A stretch of DNA of 47,417 bases from an uncultured Clostridia bacterium (GCA_947304585.1 CAMZBI010000016.1:1-47417), one strand, 5' to 3'. Shown: positions 1 to 8,065, counted from the first letter of the stretch. A program made the numbers and translations. Notes: generated from the sequence alone by a model not told the origin.

Positions 1-21
1 TTAGGGTGCGGCTAAAACTCC

Positions 22-360
22 GTGCAGTTGTGGCTCCTGCGCCGTTTTTTCCATGGAACGGGCAGGATGACCCACAACAAAGATGGGTTTACGTTGACGC
101 TTGACCAAGATGAAGGGCTCACTAGGGATGCGTTTCCGCTGAACATCACGAACAGACGGCTGGAATCGGTCCAGACGGAATACGATTACAAAAAACGTGG
201 AAAGTGCATTGTACTTTCCACCGGAAACTGTTGCTACTATGTCTACTCGAAAGACAGATCGTTTATTGTTACGGAGCTGGAGTTTGCGGTAGAGGCTTAC
301 GCGAAACTGAGGGATAAAACGAACTATACGAAAAAAACTATTGGAAGTACGGGTGCTTGA
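22..360 (+). CDS. Hypothetical protein, possibly a remnant
   Basis: I do not recognise this protein. The reading frame has a stop at 13-15, so translation must begin at GTG 22 or, more naturally, ATG 67; neither has a convincing ribosome site, so the 5' end may be lost. The C-terminal half is the more protein-like part, with alternating hydrophobic strands around residues 55-95 (KRGKCIVLSTGN, then YYVYSKDRSFIV). No signal peptide or membrane segment is visible. Its end touches the next gene on the same strand, which suggests co-translation. It could be the tail of a larger broken gene. Confidence 0.45.
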   Translation: MQLWLLRRFFHGTGRMTHNKDGFTLTLDQDEGLTRDAFPLNITNRRLESVQTEYDYKKRGKCIVLSTGNCCYYVYSKDRSFIVTELEFAVEAYAKLRDKTNYTKKTIGSTGA

Positions 361-365
361 CAGGT

Positions 366-806
366 ATGATAAAAGTAGATGATATTATAACCGAATATGA
401 GGCCACAAAAAGGAAACAAGGTTTTTGTGTCTGCTACGATCCGAAAGAAGACAAAGTCTTCTCTTCCAAAAAGGAGACGGCCGCAACCGTTATTATCACA
501 GACACACAGGAGTTATGTTTCAAGATAATGAAGCAATACCTCGAGGAACCGGCAATAGCCCCTTACAGTACAGAGTGCAGAACAAAAATGAAGAATACCT
601 CAAACAAGGTCGTTTCTTTTTTGTGGTTCTTTGATCATATTGACGGCGCATACGATTTTGAGTTGTATGAATCATCCGCTGTAAGAAAAGCGGCAGTAAA
701 AAAGTGCAAGGAAAACGGATTACCCTTCGTTGATGTGGTAGACTATTCGGAAGAAAATCAGATACATACGTTTCTGACTGAGAAGAGAAACAAACGAGGA
801 AAGTAA
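366..806 (+). CDS. Hypothetical protein
   Basis: Soluble protein of about 146 residues with no family I can name. I chose ATG 366; a TTG at 357 overlaps the previous stop codon and is also possible. The sequence is rich in Lys and Glu. It has a strand-like segment near residues 40-55 (ATVIITDTQELC) and a charged C-terminus ending KRNKRGK. It lies directly after the preceding hypothetical gene, so the two are probably one transcript, ended by the hairpin at 926-956. No nearby gene indicates a role. Confidence 0.5.
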   Translation: MIKVDDIITEYEATKRKQGFCVCYDPKEDKVFSSKKETAATVIITDTQELCFKIMKQYLEEPAIAPYSTECRTKMKNTSNKVVSFLWFFDHIDGAYDFELYESSAVRKAAVKKCKENGLPFVDVVDYSEENQIHTFLTEKRNKRGK

Positions 807-925
807 GGAACAAATCTTTTTTGTATGCACGTTGTATCTTTTTAGGATGTACAGCGCATCTTTTAGGGATGTACTGTAGGCCAAAAACGGCCCTCTGCAG
901 CTAAATCGACCACACACCACACAAG

Positions 926-956
926 AAGGGGATTTCCATTCAGGAGTCCCCTTTTT
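926..956 (+). terminator. Rho-independent terminator
   Basis: The stem AAGGGGA (926-932) pairs with TCCCCTT (947-953) across a 14-nt loop and runs into a T tract. It would end the transcript of the two hypothetical genes upstream. Confidence 0.75.
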
Positions 957-1386
957 CTGTGCCGGTCTGTGCCATACTGTGCATATTCAAAAGTCTCCCA
1001 AACCACTCATAAACTGTGCCACACTGTTCCAGTCTGTTCAACGAAATGCGCACTGGGGTCGCAGGGTTGGACACTTCCGGGGGCATTTTCGGAGTCATCG
1101 CCAATGCCACTTTTTGGGGGCTTTTAGGGGGCAAACGACATTTCCGCTACCACCGGCTAATGATGCAGCTAGGGGGCGCTAGGTCAAAAATGCAAAGTGT
1201 TTCAGCGCTTTTTTTGAGAAGATTTAAGTCCTGAAAAGATTATAACTCGCAGGCATTTTCTGACAAAATGACGACCCAAGATCACCGAGAAAATACTTTG
1301 GGTTGACAAAGCGAGAAAAAATGTGTTTTAGTGTCGGGCGTGGGCGACATCAAGTGAACAAAACCCCCGAATCTCTTCTGGGACTA
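957..1386. other. Gene-free intergenic stretch
   Basis: I see no convincing gene here on either strand. Short open frames exist on both strands at 940-1234 but have no ribosome sites and no family resemblance. The stretch holds one CGCCAAT heptamer near 1099 and one copy of the TGTCG hairpin element at 1332-1349. It may be eroded mobile or phage DNA. Confidence 0.4.
1332..1349. repeat. TGTCG-N8-CGACA hairpin element, copy 1
   Basis: TGTCG (1332-1336) and CGACA (1345-1349) form a stem with an 8-nt loop, preceded by TTTTAG. Copies with the same stem and loop length lie at 12477-12494 and 28920-28937, each between genes and each followed by a sigma-A promoter. Confidence 0.6.
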
Positions 1387-1415
1387 TTGGAAAGAAGCAT
1401 CCATTATGCTATACT
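1387..1415 (+). promoter_or_regulatory. Sigma-A promoter before the ADP-ribosylglycohydrolase remnant
   Basis: TTGGAA at 1387-1392, 17-bp spacer, TATACT at 1410-1415. It lies about 55 bp upstream of the broken gene at 1471, so the remnant may still be transcribed. Confidence 0.6.
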
Positions 1416-1470
1416 CGACCCGAGTTTTTGAGAGAAAACCGCAAAATGAAGTATGTAAGAATACACATTA

Positions 1471-1857
1471 ATGGGGGATATCGCGCTTGGAGCAATAGTT
1501 GGAGACATTGTCGGTTCCAGATTCGAATGGCACAACATCAGACAAAAAGACTTTGAACTTCTAACACATAAATGCTTTGCAACTGATGACAGCATAATGA
1601 CCCTGGCTGTTGCTCAGGCAATTCTAGACAGCAAAGAAGATTCTGGTTCTCTTTCTGCCAACACTGTGAAGAGAATGCAGGAACTAGGGCGCCTATACCC
1701 TAACGCAGGTTATGGCGGTAGATTTAGAAAATGGATTTGGCAAGACAATCCTCAACCCTATAAAAGTTGGGGAAATGGATCTGCTATGCGAGTAAGCGCT
1801 TGTGCTTTTGCTGCAAAAACAATTGAAGAAGCAATCCAAACAACAATTCGAAAAACC
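1471..1857 (+). pseudogene. ADP-ribosylglycohydrolase, N-terminal fragment
   Basis: The first 125 or so residues match the ADP-ribosylglycohydrolase (DraG/ARH) fold. Visible are the N-terminal GAIVGDIVGSRFE block, the metal-site TDDSIMT motif near residue 50, AGYGGRF near 95 and WGNGSAMR near 110. These enzymes remove ADP-ribose from proteins or nucleic acids. Family members run to about 250-300 residues and end with a second Asp-rich metal motif; that half is missing here. After about position 1857 the frame reads unrelated sequence. There is no good ribosome site before ATG 1471. Loss of the C-terminal metal ligands should abolish activity. Confidence 0.75.
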
Positions 1858-2156
1858 GTCCGATCTCTATCAAGAGAAACACCGTTCTTTTCGGCTCCTA
1901 CCCCAAGGGCCCGGACTGCAAGCTTACCGGCTACTCTGAGGCCCGCAACAATGTTTTTCGGGAAATACCCGCAGGAACCCGAATCAAGTTCGTTATTTCT
2001 ATAAGGCTCCAGACACGATAGAATTGGACGACGGTACAGAAGTTGTGGTATCAAACCAGTGGAGTTAATTATATTAACGCTTTTATAGCGTTGACAAAAT
2101 CTTTAGGTTACAAAATTCAGGAAATAAATGATGGAGGCAAAGAAAATGGATTTTAA
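1858..2156 (+). pseudogene. C-terminal remnant of an unidentified protein, frameshifted
   Basis: Three consecutive open stretches in shifting frames read like one protein: about 1860-2000 (containing VLFGSYPKGPDCKLTGYSEA), then about 1989-2066 (YFYKAPDTIELDDGTEVVV), then 2067-2156 (INAFIALTKSLGYKI). Two single-base shifts would be needed to join them. I cannot name the family. The last stretch overlaps the ribosome site and first codons of the next gene. The junction with the ADP-ribosylglycohydrolase fragment near 1857 marks a deletion or recombination point. Confidence 0.5.
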
Positions 2157-3651
2157 TGCTCTGATTGGTCGCACAGTAAAACACAAGAAGTTCGGAGACG
2201 GTTGTATTATAGAAATCGATAACAGCTATGTTTCTGTAGATTTTAATGGAACTCGCAAAGCATTTCAGATTAACGCGTTAGAGACGTACTTCAGTTATAA
2301 CGATGAGGAAACTCAAGAACTGATTCGGAAAGTTCTTGACGAGAAAAAAGCAGCGGATCTAAAGAATCGCTTTCAACTGTTTTTTAAAGGGTTGGACATC
2401 AATATCGACATTGACGCTCTTTGCGAATACGCCGCTGCCGCCAAAAACGGAGAATTCGATGAACTGTTTGAAAAATACCCGGTTTTACGGTTTTATGGTG
2501 GTAAAAGCTATGTATGCCGCATATTAGCTAAGTATTGCGAAAAAAAAGGCGACGACAAGAATTTGTTCAGGATTTCTAAAATGGGCGCGGAATATCCCGG
2601 ACCGGATGGTTGGAAACGGGATTATGCCAACAGATTCGGAGATGATTTATGCATGTTGTACCTTGCCAGGTGTTATAAAGACGGGAGAGGGACGGGAAAA
2701 GATTTACCGTTGGCGGCACGATGCTACTTCGAAGTTACCGATAAGAGGGGAATAAAGGAGCCAATTTGGATAGAGCAAGAACCGTACTGTTTTTCAGATA
2801 CCGAACTAGAAGACCTGTACGGAAAACTGAAAGCGGAATCCGATGCCGGGAAAAACTATCCGGGGCTTCACTACGCGTTGGCGAGAATGACGTGCGAGGG
2901 CTTGGGAACGGTTTACGACTCGGAGAAATATAAAGAATATGTAGAGAGAGAAATGAAGAATTATGCGGGAAGAGGCAATGAAGACAAAACATCCGGATAC
3001 AAGGAGTTGATGAAAAATTACTCTCATGAAAATGTAAGGTATCATCCTATTGTAAAAGAGGTTAACACTGGAGATTTACAAGCAGGAGATGTTGTCCGGC
3101 TGGGAAAGTATGACTACCGTGAACTCCTCTGGTACGTGATTGGAATCGAGGACGATAGCGTGCTGCTTCTCTCAACATGTTGTCTTGAACCAGGATTATT
3201 CTTGAAGAACCAGGAATATAACAATTATAATAAAAAAATTAATAAAAAATACAAGGACTATTTGCATTCACCCATCCGAAAGTTTACAGCCGGCCTTGCG
3301 GATAGAATCTTTAGCAAGGTCGTACGATCGGGCAGGAGATTTGATTATACGAAAGATTTGATTCCTGATAAAAACGGCGACTACGTTTTTCTTATCAGTA
3401 TGGATGACATTAAACGGTACAACCCCGATGACAATGTATTGAGCCCACAAATAAGCTATGTAATATACGATGTTGAGAAGTGGACGGGTTGCTTCGCAAG
3501 AGAGAGACCAAAGTGTCTTCTGTGGTGGACGTCCACCGACGGAGCGGAGGGGTACCTGATGTCAATTGATGGTCGCGGACATATTCGACAAACAAAGATA
3601 TCGCATGACGAAGCCGGAATCCGCCCCGCGATCAGAGTTAAACTGAACTGA
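2146..3651 (+). CDS. Sel1-repeat protein with C-terminal DUF6273-like domain
   Basis: Protein of about 501 residues. I chose ATG 2146 because GGAGG lies 8 nt upstream; an ATG at 2128 is in frame but lacks such a site. The N-terminus (VKHKKFGDGCIIEID, residues 11-25) resembles the small Tudor-like domain found at the end of UvrD/PcrA helicases. The middle (about residues 160-280) has two Sel1-type helical repeats (LYLARCYKDGRGTGKD and HYALARMTCEGLGT). The last 170 residues resemble DUF6273, beginning GDVVRLGKYDYREL and ending GIRPAIRVKLN, a domain common in Clostridia and of unknown function. No signal peptide is present. Sel1 repeats usually mediate protein contacts, so a scaffold role is plausible. 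Confidence 0.75.
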   Translation: MDFNALIGRTVKHKKFGDGCIIEIDNSYVSVDFNGTRKAFQINALETYFSYNDEETQELIRKVLDEKKAADLKNRFQLFFKGLDINIDIDALCEYAAAAKNGEFDELFEKYPVLRFYGGKSYVCRILAKYCEKKGDDKNLFRISKMGAEYPGPDGWKRDYANRFGDDLCMLYLARCYKDGRGTGKDLPLAARCYFEVTDKRGIKEPIWIEQEPYCFSDTELEDLYGKLKAESDAGKNYPGLHYALARMTCEGLGTVYDSEKYKEYVEREMKNYAGRGNEDKTSGYKELMKNYSHENVRYHPIVKEVNTGDLQAGDVVRLGKYDYRELLWYVIGIEDDSVLLLSTCCLEPGLFLKNQEYNNYNKKINKKYKDYLHSPIRKFTAGLADRIFSKVVRSGRRFDYTKDLIPDKNGDYVFLISMDDIKRYNPDDNVLSPQISYVIYDVEKWTGCFARERPKCLLWWTSTDGAEGYLMSIDGRGHIRQTKISHDEAGIRPAIRVKLN

Positions 3652-3707
3652 CACGGCCGGCTACTTAGTCAGGCCTTGGATTTATCAACAAACAGGAGGT
3701 TGGTTTT

Positions 3708-3800
3708 ATGAAAAGAATCGTTGTAATGACCGGATCCTTCAACCCGGTGACGAAGCATCATAGAAGACGGCTGTTTGTGTATATAATGGAGAAACACTAA
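3708..3800 (+). pseudogene. Nucleotidyltransferase (NadD/cytidylyltransferase type), N-terminal fragment
   Basis: A strong ribosome site (AGGAGG at 3694) precedes ATG 3708 and a 30-residue reading frame. It begins MKRIVVMTGSFNPVTK, the nucleotide-binding start of the NadD/CoaD/TagD nucleotidyltransferase superfamily (GxFxP followed by a His motif). The homology breaks after about residue 18 and a stop follows at 3798. The intact family has about 160-210 residues, so nearly all the enzyme is gone. It is too short for standard gene calling but clear evidence of decay. Confidence 0.65.
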
Positions 3801-3915
3801 TGTTTTTCCGTACCAGTCCAATAAAAGTCAGGACAAGAGGTTATGCATAAAATTGGGGTGTCATGAGAATCATATTTGCATATTTTTGGGGTTGTCTGTC
3901 TTAATAGAACAATTA

Positions 3916-4030
3916 TTGGCCAATTTGCGGTGCAATTATCCGCCAACTCTCGGAACGATTTTTGGCCAATCGTCGGAGTAAAACTTGGCCAATCGTCGGA
4001 TTAAAATGTGGCCAATCGTCGGATTTGGGT
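3916..4030 (+). repeat. Five tandem 23-bp units (TTGGCCAATCGTCGGA core)
   Basis: Units start at 3916, 3939, 3962, 3985 and 4008, an exact 23-bp period. The last three share TGGCCAATCGTCGGA; the first two are diverged. The array ends at the -35 region of the promoter at 4030-4056, ahead of a deleted DUF4143 gene. Two further units of the same sequence and period stand alone at 15569-15614. The 23-bp spacing, about two helical turns, would place bound proteins on one face of the DNA. Confidence 0.85.
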
Positions 4031-4056
4031 GGACAAACCTCAAAAAAGAGTATAAT
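4030..4056 (+). promoter_or_regulatory. Promoter of the deleted DUF4143 gene
   Basis: TGGACA (4030-4035), 15-bp spacer, TATAAT (4051-4056). A small dyad AGTATctcaaaATACT follows, then GGAGG just before ATG 4085. The fifth 23-bp repeat ends at the -35 box. Confidence 0.55.
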
Positions 4057-4084
4057 GGCAGTATCTCAAAATACTGGAGGGAGT

Positions 4085-4247
4085 ATGGACAAAGAATACA
4101 GAAGCCGTATTGCAGACACGATCCTTGTACGCAAACTCGAGGGGAAGGGAGCCGTCGTTTATGATGGTCCTCACCGGAACCGGTAACTACGCCTATGTAC
4201 GCCAAGATGGTGTCGCTGTCGTGCCGCTCGCAACGCTTAGAAATTAG
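4085..4247 (+). pseudogene. DUF4143 AAA ATPase with the whole middle deleted
   Basis: The left part (4085-4171) reads as the start of a COG1373/DUF4143 ATPase: RSRIADTILVRKLEGKGAV then VYDGP, stopping just before the Walker A lysine. The right part, in another frame (4158-4247), reads as the C-terminus of the same family: FMMVLTGTGNYAY, then RQDGVAVVPL and a short tail ending in TAG. About 380 of the usual 420 residues are missing. At the junction the sequence TATGATGGTCCT (4160-4171) encodes plausible family residues in both frames (YDGP on the left, MMVL on the right). That suggests a deletion between two short matching stretches. Promoter, repeat array and ribosome site are all retained. 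Confidence 0.75.
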
Positions 4248-4311
4248 TTCCTTGTTGCCTTAGATCTGCGACGCATTCGTACGCTATTGAGGCTTTTCAA
4301 ACACTGGTTTT

Positions 4312-4335
4312 AAGACTGAAAAACAGTCTTTTTAT
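4312..4335 (+). terminator. Rho-independent terminator
   Basis: AAGACTG (4312-4318), five-A loop, CAGTCTT (4324-4330), then a T-rich tail. It lies 65 bp after the deleted DUF4143 gene and was probably its terminator. Confidence 0.75.
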
Positions 4336-4548
4336 AGGTTTATCTAAAGCTTTTTACCGAAATCAATGACCGGGTTACGGAGAATTTGAGACCGGGATCA
4401 AGATTAATAACAACGATATGTTGCCGACGGAGTGATAATTCAGCCATGTTTTTCTGATTTTTGTAAGGCTTGTTTGATTTTTGGCGTCGTTTAGAGTAAT
4501 ATGGTTTTGAAATTGAACAGTTCGCCAAAAAGGGATTTATAGGAGAAA

Positions 4549-5250
4549 ATGAAAGAATATAAAGTAAACTCCGGTTACGGCTGGCACGCGTGGTTCTGGG
4601 TCGACAAAGAAGAATTCCCGGGCGAGTGGAAGACAGGAAGTCTTCGATACCGCGTCGAAAAGGCCGTCGGCAGAGCCGACGACGGCAAGCTCTTTCTGAT
4701 GGTCTGGACGAATCTCGACCAACACCAACACGACGGGCACAAGTTCACACAGGTTTTTTATGAGATCGACGAGAGCGAATACGCCGAGTTTCTCGACCGC
4801 GCGATAAAACAAGGGGAACTTTCGCCGAAAGACCGGGAACACCTGATCAAAAGGATGAAAGCGCCCTTTATTCCGCCGTGGAACGTCCATAAAGCCGTCG
4901 TCGTTTACCGGGACGGGCGCTATACGCTCGGTCAGCGGAACGATCGTCCGTATCTGATCGCAAACGGAAAGAGATTGACTCTGATGTGTCACCCGTACGA
5001 GCCGTGCCTGTATATCACCGATGAGGACGGCTGCCGGACGGCTGTGCACTACGCCTTTGACCCGTTTGACGTTCTGAAAGCTTTCAGCAGAGGAGAAACG
5101 ATCACATCGATCACGGGCAGAGAATACGATGCGCTTGATTTCTGCAGAGTGATCGAATACGCCGCCGGCATGGCAGAAATCGGCATTAACGACGCGGAAA
5201 CTGTGTTAGGGACAGACAAAAAACCAGGGAAAGACTGCAAAAAAGGATAA
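4549..5250 (+). CDS. Hypothetical protein
   Basis: Soluble protein of 233 residues with a good ribosome site (AGGAGAA) before ATG 4549. I do not recognise a family. The N-terminal 80 residues are rich in aromatic and charged residues (GYGWHAWFWVDKEEFPGEW), and the centre has strand-like segments (VHKAVVVYRDGRYTLG near 115-130). The C-terminus is Lys-rich. G+C is visibly higher than in the flanking remnants, with codons closer to those of the genes after 31 kb. It stands alone between two terminators and probably has its own promoter, which I could not locate. Confidence 0.6.
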   Translation: MKEYKVNSGYGWHAWFWVDKEEFPGEWKTGSLRYRVEKAVGRADDGKLFLMVWTNLDQHQHDGHKFTQVFYEIDESEYAEFLDRAIKQGELSPKDREHLIKRMKAPFIPPWNVHKAVVVYRDGRYTLGQRNDRPYLIANGKRLTLMCHPYEPCLYITDEDGCRTAVHYAFDPFDVLKAFSRGETITSITGREYDALDFCRVIEYAAGMAEIGINDAETVLGTDKKPGKDCKKG

Positions 5251-5252
5251 AG

Positions 5253-5276
5253 AAAATTCCGGCTTGGCAAGTCAAC
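5253..5276 (+). repeat. Dispersed post-stop repeat, AATTCCGGCTTGG type
   Basis: A stretch beginning AAATTCCGGCTTGG lies just after the stop codon here. Related copies lie at 6893-6920 (AAATTCCGGTTTGTTGAA) and 7424-7452 (AAATTCCGGCTTGGTGAAG), each shortly after a gene end. All share AATTCCGGYTTG followed by an AA-rich stretch. Similarity is partial and function unknown. Confidence 0.4.
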
Positions 5277-5328
5277 CTGTTTCACAACAACTGTTTCGGA
5301 CTTGACGGAGTGCAGCCAAGCCCTTTTT
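5261..5328 (+). terminator. Possible long-loop terminator
   Basis: GGCTTGGC (5261-5268) pairs with GCCAAGCC (5315-5322), followed by six T residues. The 46-nt loop is unusually long, so this is a moderate call. Confidence 0.5.
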
Positions 5329-5331
5329 TGT

Positions 5332-5377
5332 GTCTACTTTTGTTGACTGCTACAGTCTACTTTTATTGACTGCTACA
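5332..5377 (+). repeat. Two tandem 23-bp units (GTCTACTTTT...GACTGCTACA)
   Basis: Two head-to-tail units, 5332-5354 and 5355-5377, differ at one base. Diverged copies of the same unit occur at 18495-18638, again upstream of a DUF4143 gene. The sequence resembles the multiple terminal repeats of IS21-type elements, but no transposase is present. Confidence 0.75.
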
Positions 5378-5391
5378 AATTCTGACAATCC

Positions 5392-5475
5392 AATGTCCAA
5401 TTTGATGCATTTTTATTCGTGCGCATTGTCCAAAATGATGCACTTTTCCTCGCTTTCATTGTCCAAAATGATGCA
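5392..5475 (+). repeat. Three direct repeats, ATTGTCCAAAATGATGCA, 33-bp period
   Basis: Copies at 5392-5409 (two mismatches), 5425-5442 and 5458-5475. Spacing is exactly 33 bp, about three helical turns, with unrelated spacers between. The last copy ends 6 bp before the -35 box of the DUF4143 gene downstream. I see this sequence nowhere else in the window. Confidence 0.85.
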
Positions 5476-5481
5476 TTGGTG

Positions 5482-5510
5482 TTGATGAACCTTTGTATTT
5501 ATGCTATGAT
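5482..5510 (+). promoter_or_regulatory. Sigma-A promoter of the first DUF4143 ATPase
   Basis: TTGATG (5482-5487), 17-bp spacer, TATGAT (5505-5510). GGAGGTGATG follows at 5521 as the ribosome site. Confidence 0.75.
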
Positions 5511-5534
5511 AAATACAACCGGAGGTGATGATTG

Positions 5535-6857
5535 GTGTTAAAAAGAAAAATGTATCAGTTCCTTCTAAACTGGAGGCTCAATAAAGAAAAGGAATGTCTG
5601 CTGATCAAAGGAGCACGCCAGACCGGAAAAACATATATAGTTGAGGAGTTTGGCAAGCATGAATATAAAAGTTTTGTAGAGATCAACTTCTTAAAAAATC
5701 CCGGATTAAAGGCCATATTTGCCGGCGAGCTGACGGCAGATGAAATATATAAAAAAATGAGCATTCATCTTCCCGGTACAAAGTTCACCAAAGGTGATAC
5801 GCTGATTTTCCTTGATGAGATCCAAAAGTGCGCAAGTGCACGTACTGCCTTGAAGTTTCTTGCGGAGGACGGCAGATATGATGTGATTGCATCCGGTTCT
5901 TTGCTGGGCCTTCATTACGGTCAGGATGCAGACGATGAGGTTGAAGAAGTGGAATCTATTCCTGTTGGATTCGAGCGACATGTGATTATGTATTCCATGG
6001 ATTTTGAAGAGTTTCTTTGGGCATATGGGTACGAAGAAGATACTATAGATTATTTACGTTCATTTTATGAGAAAAAGGAGAAGATCCCGGGTGACGTAAA
6101 CGATAAATTTGAAAGCATCTTTAGAGAATACATCGTAGTCGGAGGGATGCCTGAAGCCGTACAGAAATTTATTGACACCAAGGATTTTAATGAAGTTCAA
6201 CGTGTCCAGGAGAAAATTCTTGCTGCATATGATGACGATATTGCCAATCACGCAAAAGGAGCAGAAAAGGTCAAGGTTCGCGAGTGCTATGACAGTTTGC
6301 CGAGGCAGCTTGCAAAAGAAAACAAGAAATTTAAGTTTTCGGAAGTTGAAAAAAGGACCAGTGCAAGGAAATACGGTGACAGTTTAACCTGGCTAAAGGA
6401 TTCTAACCTTGTTCATGCTTGCTGCAATGTTTACGAGCCGTACATCCCATTAACTGCCAATTTAAAAAACGAAGAATTTAAGCTGTACGTCAATGATTCC
6501 GGGCTTTTGCTTGCAAAGTATGGGATGCAAACAAAACTCGCTGTTCTGACAAACAAGATCCAGGGAAACGCCAAGGGCGGCATCTATGAAAACGTGATTT
6601 CAGAAATGCTTATTAAGCGCGGGTACAATCTCAATTATTACAAGACACAAAACAGCAGTATGGAGATAGAGTTTTTGATTGAGAAAGATGGAGAAGTCGT
6701 GCCGGTGGAGGTGAAAGCCGGTAATTCTTCAACGGCATCTCTAAACAACTATATCGAAGTATTTCATCCTGCCATCGCTTACAAATTAATTGACGGAAAC
6801 ATTGGCGTTTTTAACCGGAAAGTAACTCTTCCGCATTATATGGCAATGTTTATTTGA
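5535..6857 (+). CDS. AAA ATPase of the DUF4143 family (COG1373), copy A
   Basis: About 440 residues, full length for the family. I chose GTG 5535, giving the usual MLKRK start; TTG 5532 is equally spaced from GGAGG. Seen in order: Walker A GARQTGKT (residues 26-33), Walker B TLIFLDEIQ (near 90), ASGSLLG sensor-like motif (near 120), DFEEFLWA, VVGGMPEAV (near 195), a DUF4143 helical region (KENKKFKFSEVEKR), and a C-terminal nuclease-like fold with EIEFLI and VPVEVKAG around residues 380-400. The C-terminus keeps a P-x-Y pattern (LPHYMAMF) shared with copy B. The biochemical role of this family is not established. The private 33-bp repeat array upstream suggests self-regulation or a DNA target. 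It is transcribed alone. Confidence 0.85.
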   Translation: MLKRKMYQFLLNWRLNKEKECLLIKGARQTGKTYIVEEFGKHEYKSFVEINFLKNPGLKAIFAGELTADEIYKKMSIHLPGTKFTKGDTLIFLDEIQKCASARTALKFLAEDGRYDVIASGSLLGLHYGQDADDEVEEVESIPVGFERHVIMYSMDFEEFLWAYGYEEDTIDYLRSFYEKKEKIPGDVNDKFESIFREYIVVGGMPEAVQKFIDTKDFNEVQRVQEKILAAYDDDIANHAKGAEKVKVRECYDSLPRQLAKENKKFKFSEVEKRTSARKYGDSLTWLKDSNLVHACCNVYEPYIPLTANLKNEEFKLYVNDSGLLLAKYGMQTKLAVLTNKIQGNAKGGIYENVISEMLIKRGYNLNYYKTQNSSMEIEFLIEKDGEVVPVEVKAGNSSTASLNNYIEVFHPAIAYKLIDGNIGVFNRKVTLPHYMAMFI

Positions 6858-6990
6858 TCTGAACGAACTGTGATTCGATGCACGGATATTGACAAATTCC
6901 GGTTTGTTGAAATAACAACGAGCCCAACAAACAGTGATTTGCTGAACTCTGACTGTTTTGAAATATAAAAATATGATGAGGTAAGAGATT

Positions 6991-7398
6991 ATGGTTGTCA
7001 CGATTTTGCTCCAAGCAATACTGTGGATATGGTTCCTCGGCTGCATAACAACTTATAAGTTTGGGAAATATACCCTTGTTGAAGGGATGGGAGTCAAAAG
7101 TGCTGAGTTCGTTATGTTGTGTTTATACAGCATAGGACTGATCCTTTACCATGTTCTGCAGCCTGCAGGGAAATGGATTCTGTTGGCGATTCTGATTTTT
7201 TGGTTTGTTGTTCAGTTCTTCTGCCACTGGTATTACACTATTTTTGGGGCTTCTGAAAGCAAGCTTAAAGGATACAACGATTGTTTTCGTAATACGATTC
7301 ACATATTCCCGATGAGCGAAACAAGGATTGTCCCAGATCTTTATCATATCGTTCTGCATACGTTGATCTTGTTGAACATCGTCATGTGCCTGCTTTGA
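6991..7398 (+). CDS. Small multi-pass membrane protein
   Basis: About 135 residues with a good ribosome site (GAGGTAAGAG) before ATG 6991. Four hydrophobic stretches are visible, near residues 3-22, 40-57, 62-80 and 118-135, so it is probably a four-helix inner-membrane protein. The loop between helices 3 and 4 carries CHWYY and a Lys/Asp-rich segment. I do not recognise a named family. Its neighbours are unrelated, so no role can be inferred. A diverged copy of the AATTCCGG repeat flanks it on both sides. Confidence 0.6.
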   Translation: MVVTILLQAILWIWFLGCITTYKFGKYTLVEGMGVKSAEFVMLCLYSIGLILYHVLQPAGKWILLAILIFWFVVQFFCHWYYTIFGASESKLKGYNDCFRNTIHIFPMSETRIVPDLYHIVLHTLILLNIVMCLL

Positions 7399-7495
7399 TG
7401 GAGAAGTATTTCGGAAAGATGTCACAAATTCCGGCTTGGTGAAGTAACGATCCCGCCAATGGGATTTGCAGAAGAGAAAAGGTTGGGCAACTGTT

Positions 7496-8065
7496 ATGGA
7501 AATAACCGAAACATTCCGCACGAGTGACAGAACTGAATGGCGGGCATATCTGGAAGCGCATTTCGAAACGGCTTCAGAGATATGGTTCGTTTTCCCTGTT
7601 GACGGGTCCGGCGAGACGAGCCTTTCATACAACGATGCCGTGGAAGAAGCCCTTTGCTTCGGGTGGATCGACAGCGTTAACAAGCGCATGGATGAGAAAC
7701 ACTGTGTCAGACGTTTTTCTCCAAGGAAAAAGGGAAGCGGGTATTCTCAGCCCAATATTGAGAGACTGATATGGCTGGATTCACATAATATGATACATCC
7801 GTCCGTGCGAGAAAGTGTCCTCCCATTCATTCGTGCACCGTTTGTTTTTCCTGACGATATAATGGATGAGCTCAAACGGGATGAGACTGCGTGGGAGAAT
7901 TACCGGAAGTTTTCTGATCCCTACAAACGCATCCGGATCGCGTATATTGAAGCCGCGAGAAACCGTCCCGAGGAATTCCGCAAGAGGCTGGACAGTTTTA
8001 TCGGAAAGACCCGCCAAAACAAACTGATCAGGGGTTACGGAGGAATCGAGAAGTACTACCAATAG
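7496..8065 (+). CDS. YdeI/OmpD-associated family protein
   Basis: About 189 residues from ATG 7496; a TTG at 7466 is in frame but would add an unlikely leader. The family pattern is clear: FRTSDRTEWRAYLEAHF at the start, YNDAVEEALCFGWIDS near 45-60, RRFSPRKKGSGYSQPNIERL near 70-90, and a C-terminal KLIRGYGGIEKYY helix. Family members have been called bacteriocin-protection proteins, but the mechanism is unclear and that label should not be carried over. There is no signal peptide, so it is cytoplasmic. The ribosome site is weak. Confidence 0.75.
   Translation: MEITETFRTSDRTEWRAYLEAHFETASEIWFVFPVDGSGETSLSYNDAVEEALCFGWIDSVNKRMDEKHCVRRFSPRKKGSGYSQPNIERLIWLDSHNMIHPSVRESVLPFIRAPFVFPDDIMDELKRDETAWENYRKFSDPYKRIRIAYIEAARNRPEEFRKRLDSFIGKTRQNKLIRGYGGIEKYYQ

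Noticed and set aside
940..1234. Overlapping frames on both strands in the first intergenic stretch
   Set aside because: No ribosome sites, biased composition and no recognisable motifs.
5392..5475. Three regularly spaced repeats that look like a mini CRISPR array (also 18653-18735)
   Set aside because: Units are 18 bp with 15-bp spacers, far below CRISPR sizes, only three copies, no cas genes, and they abut a promoter.
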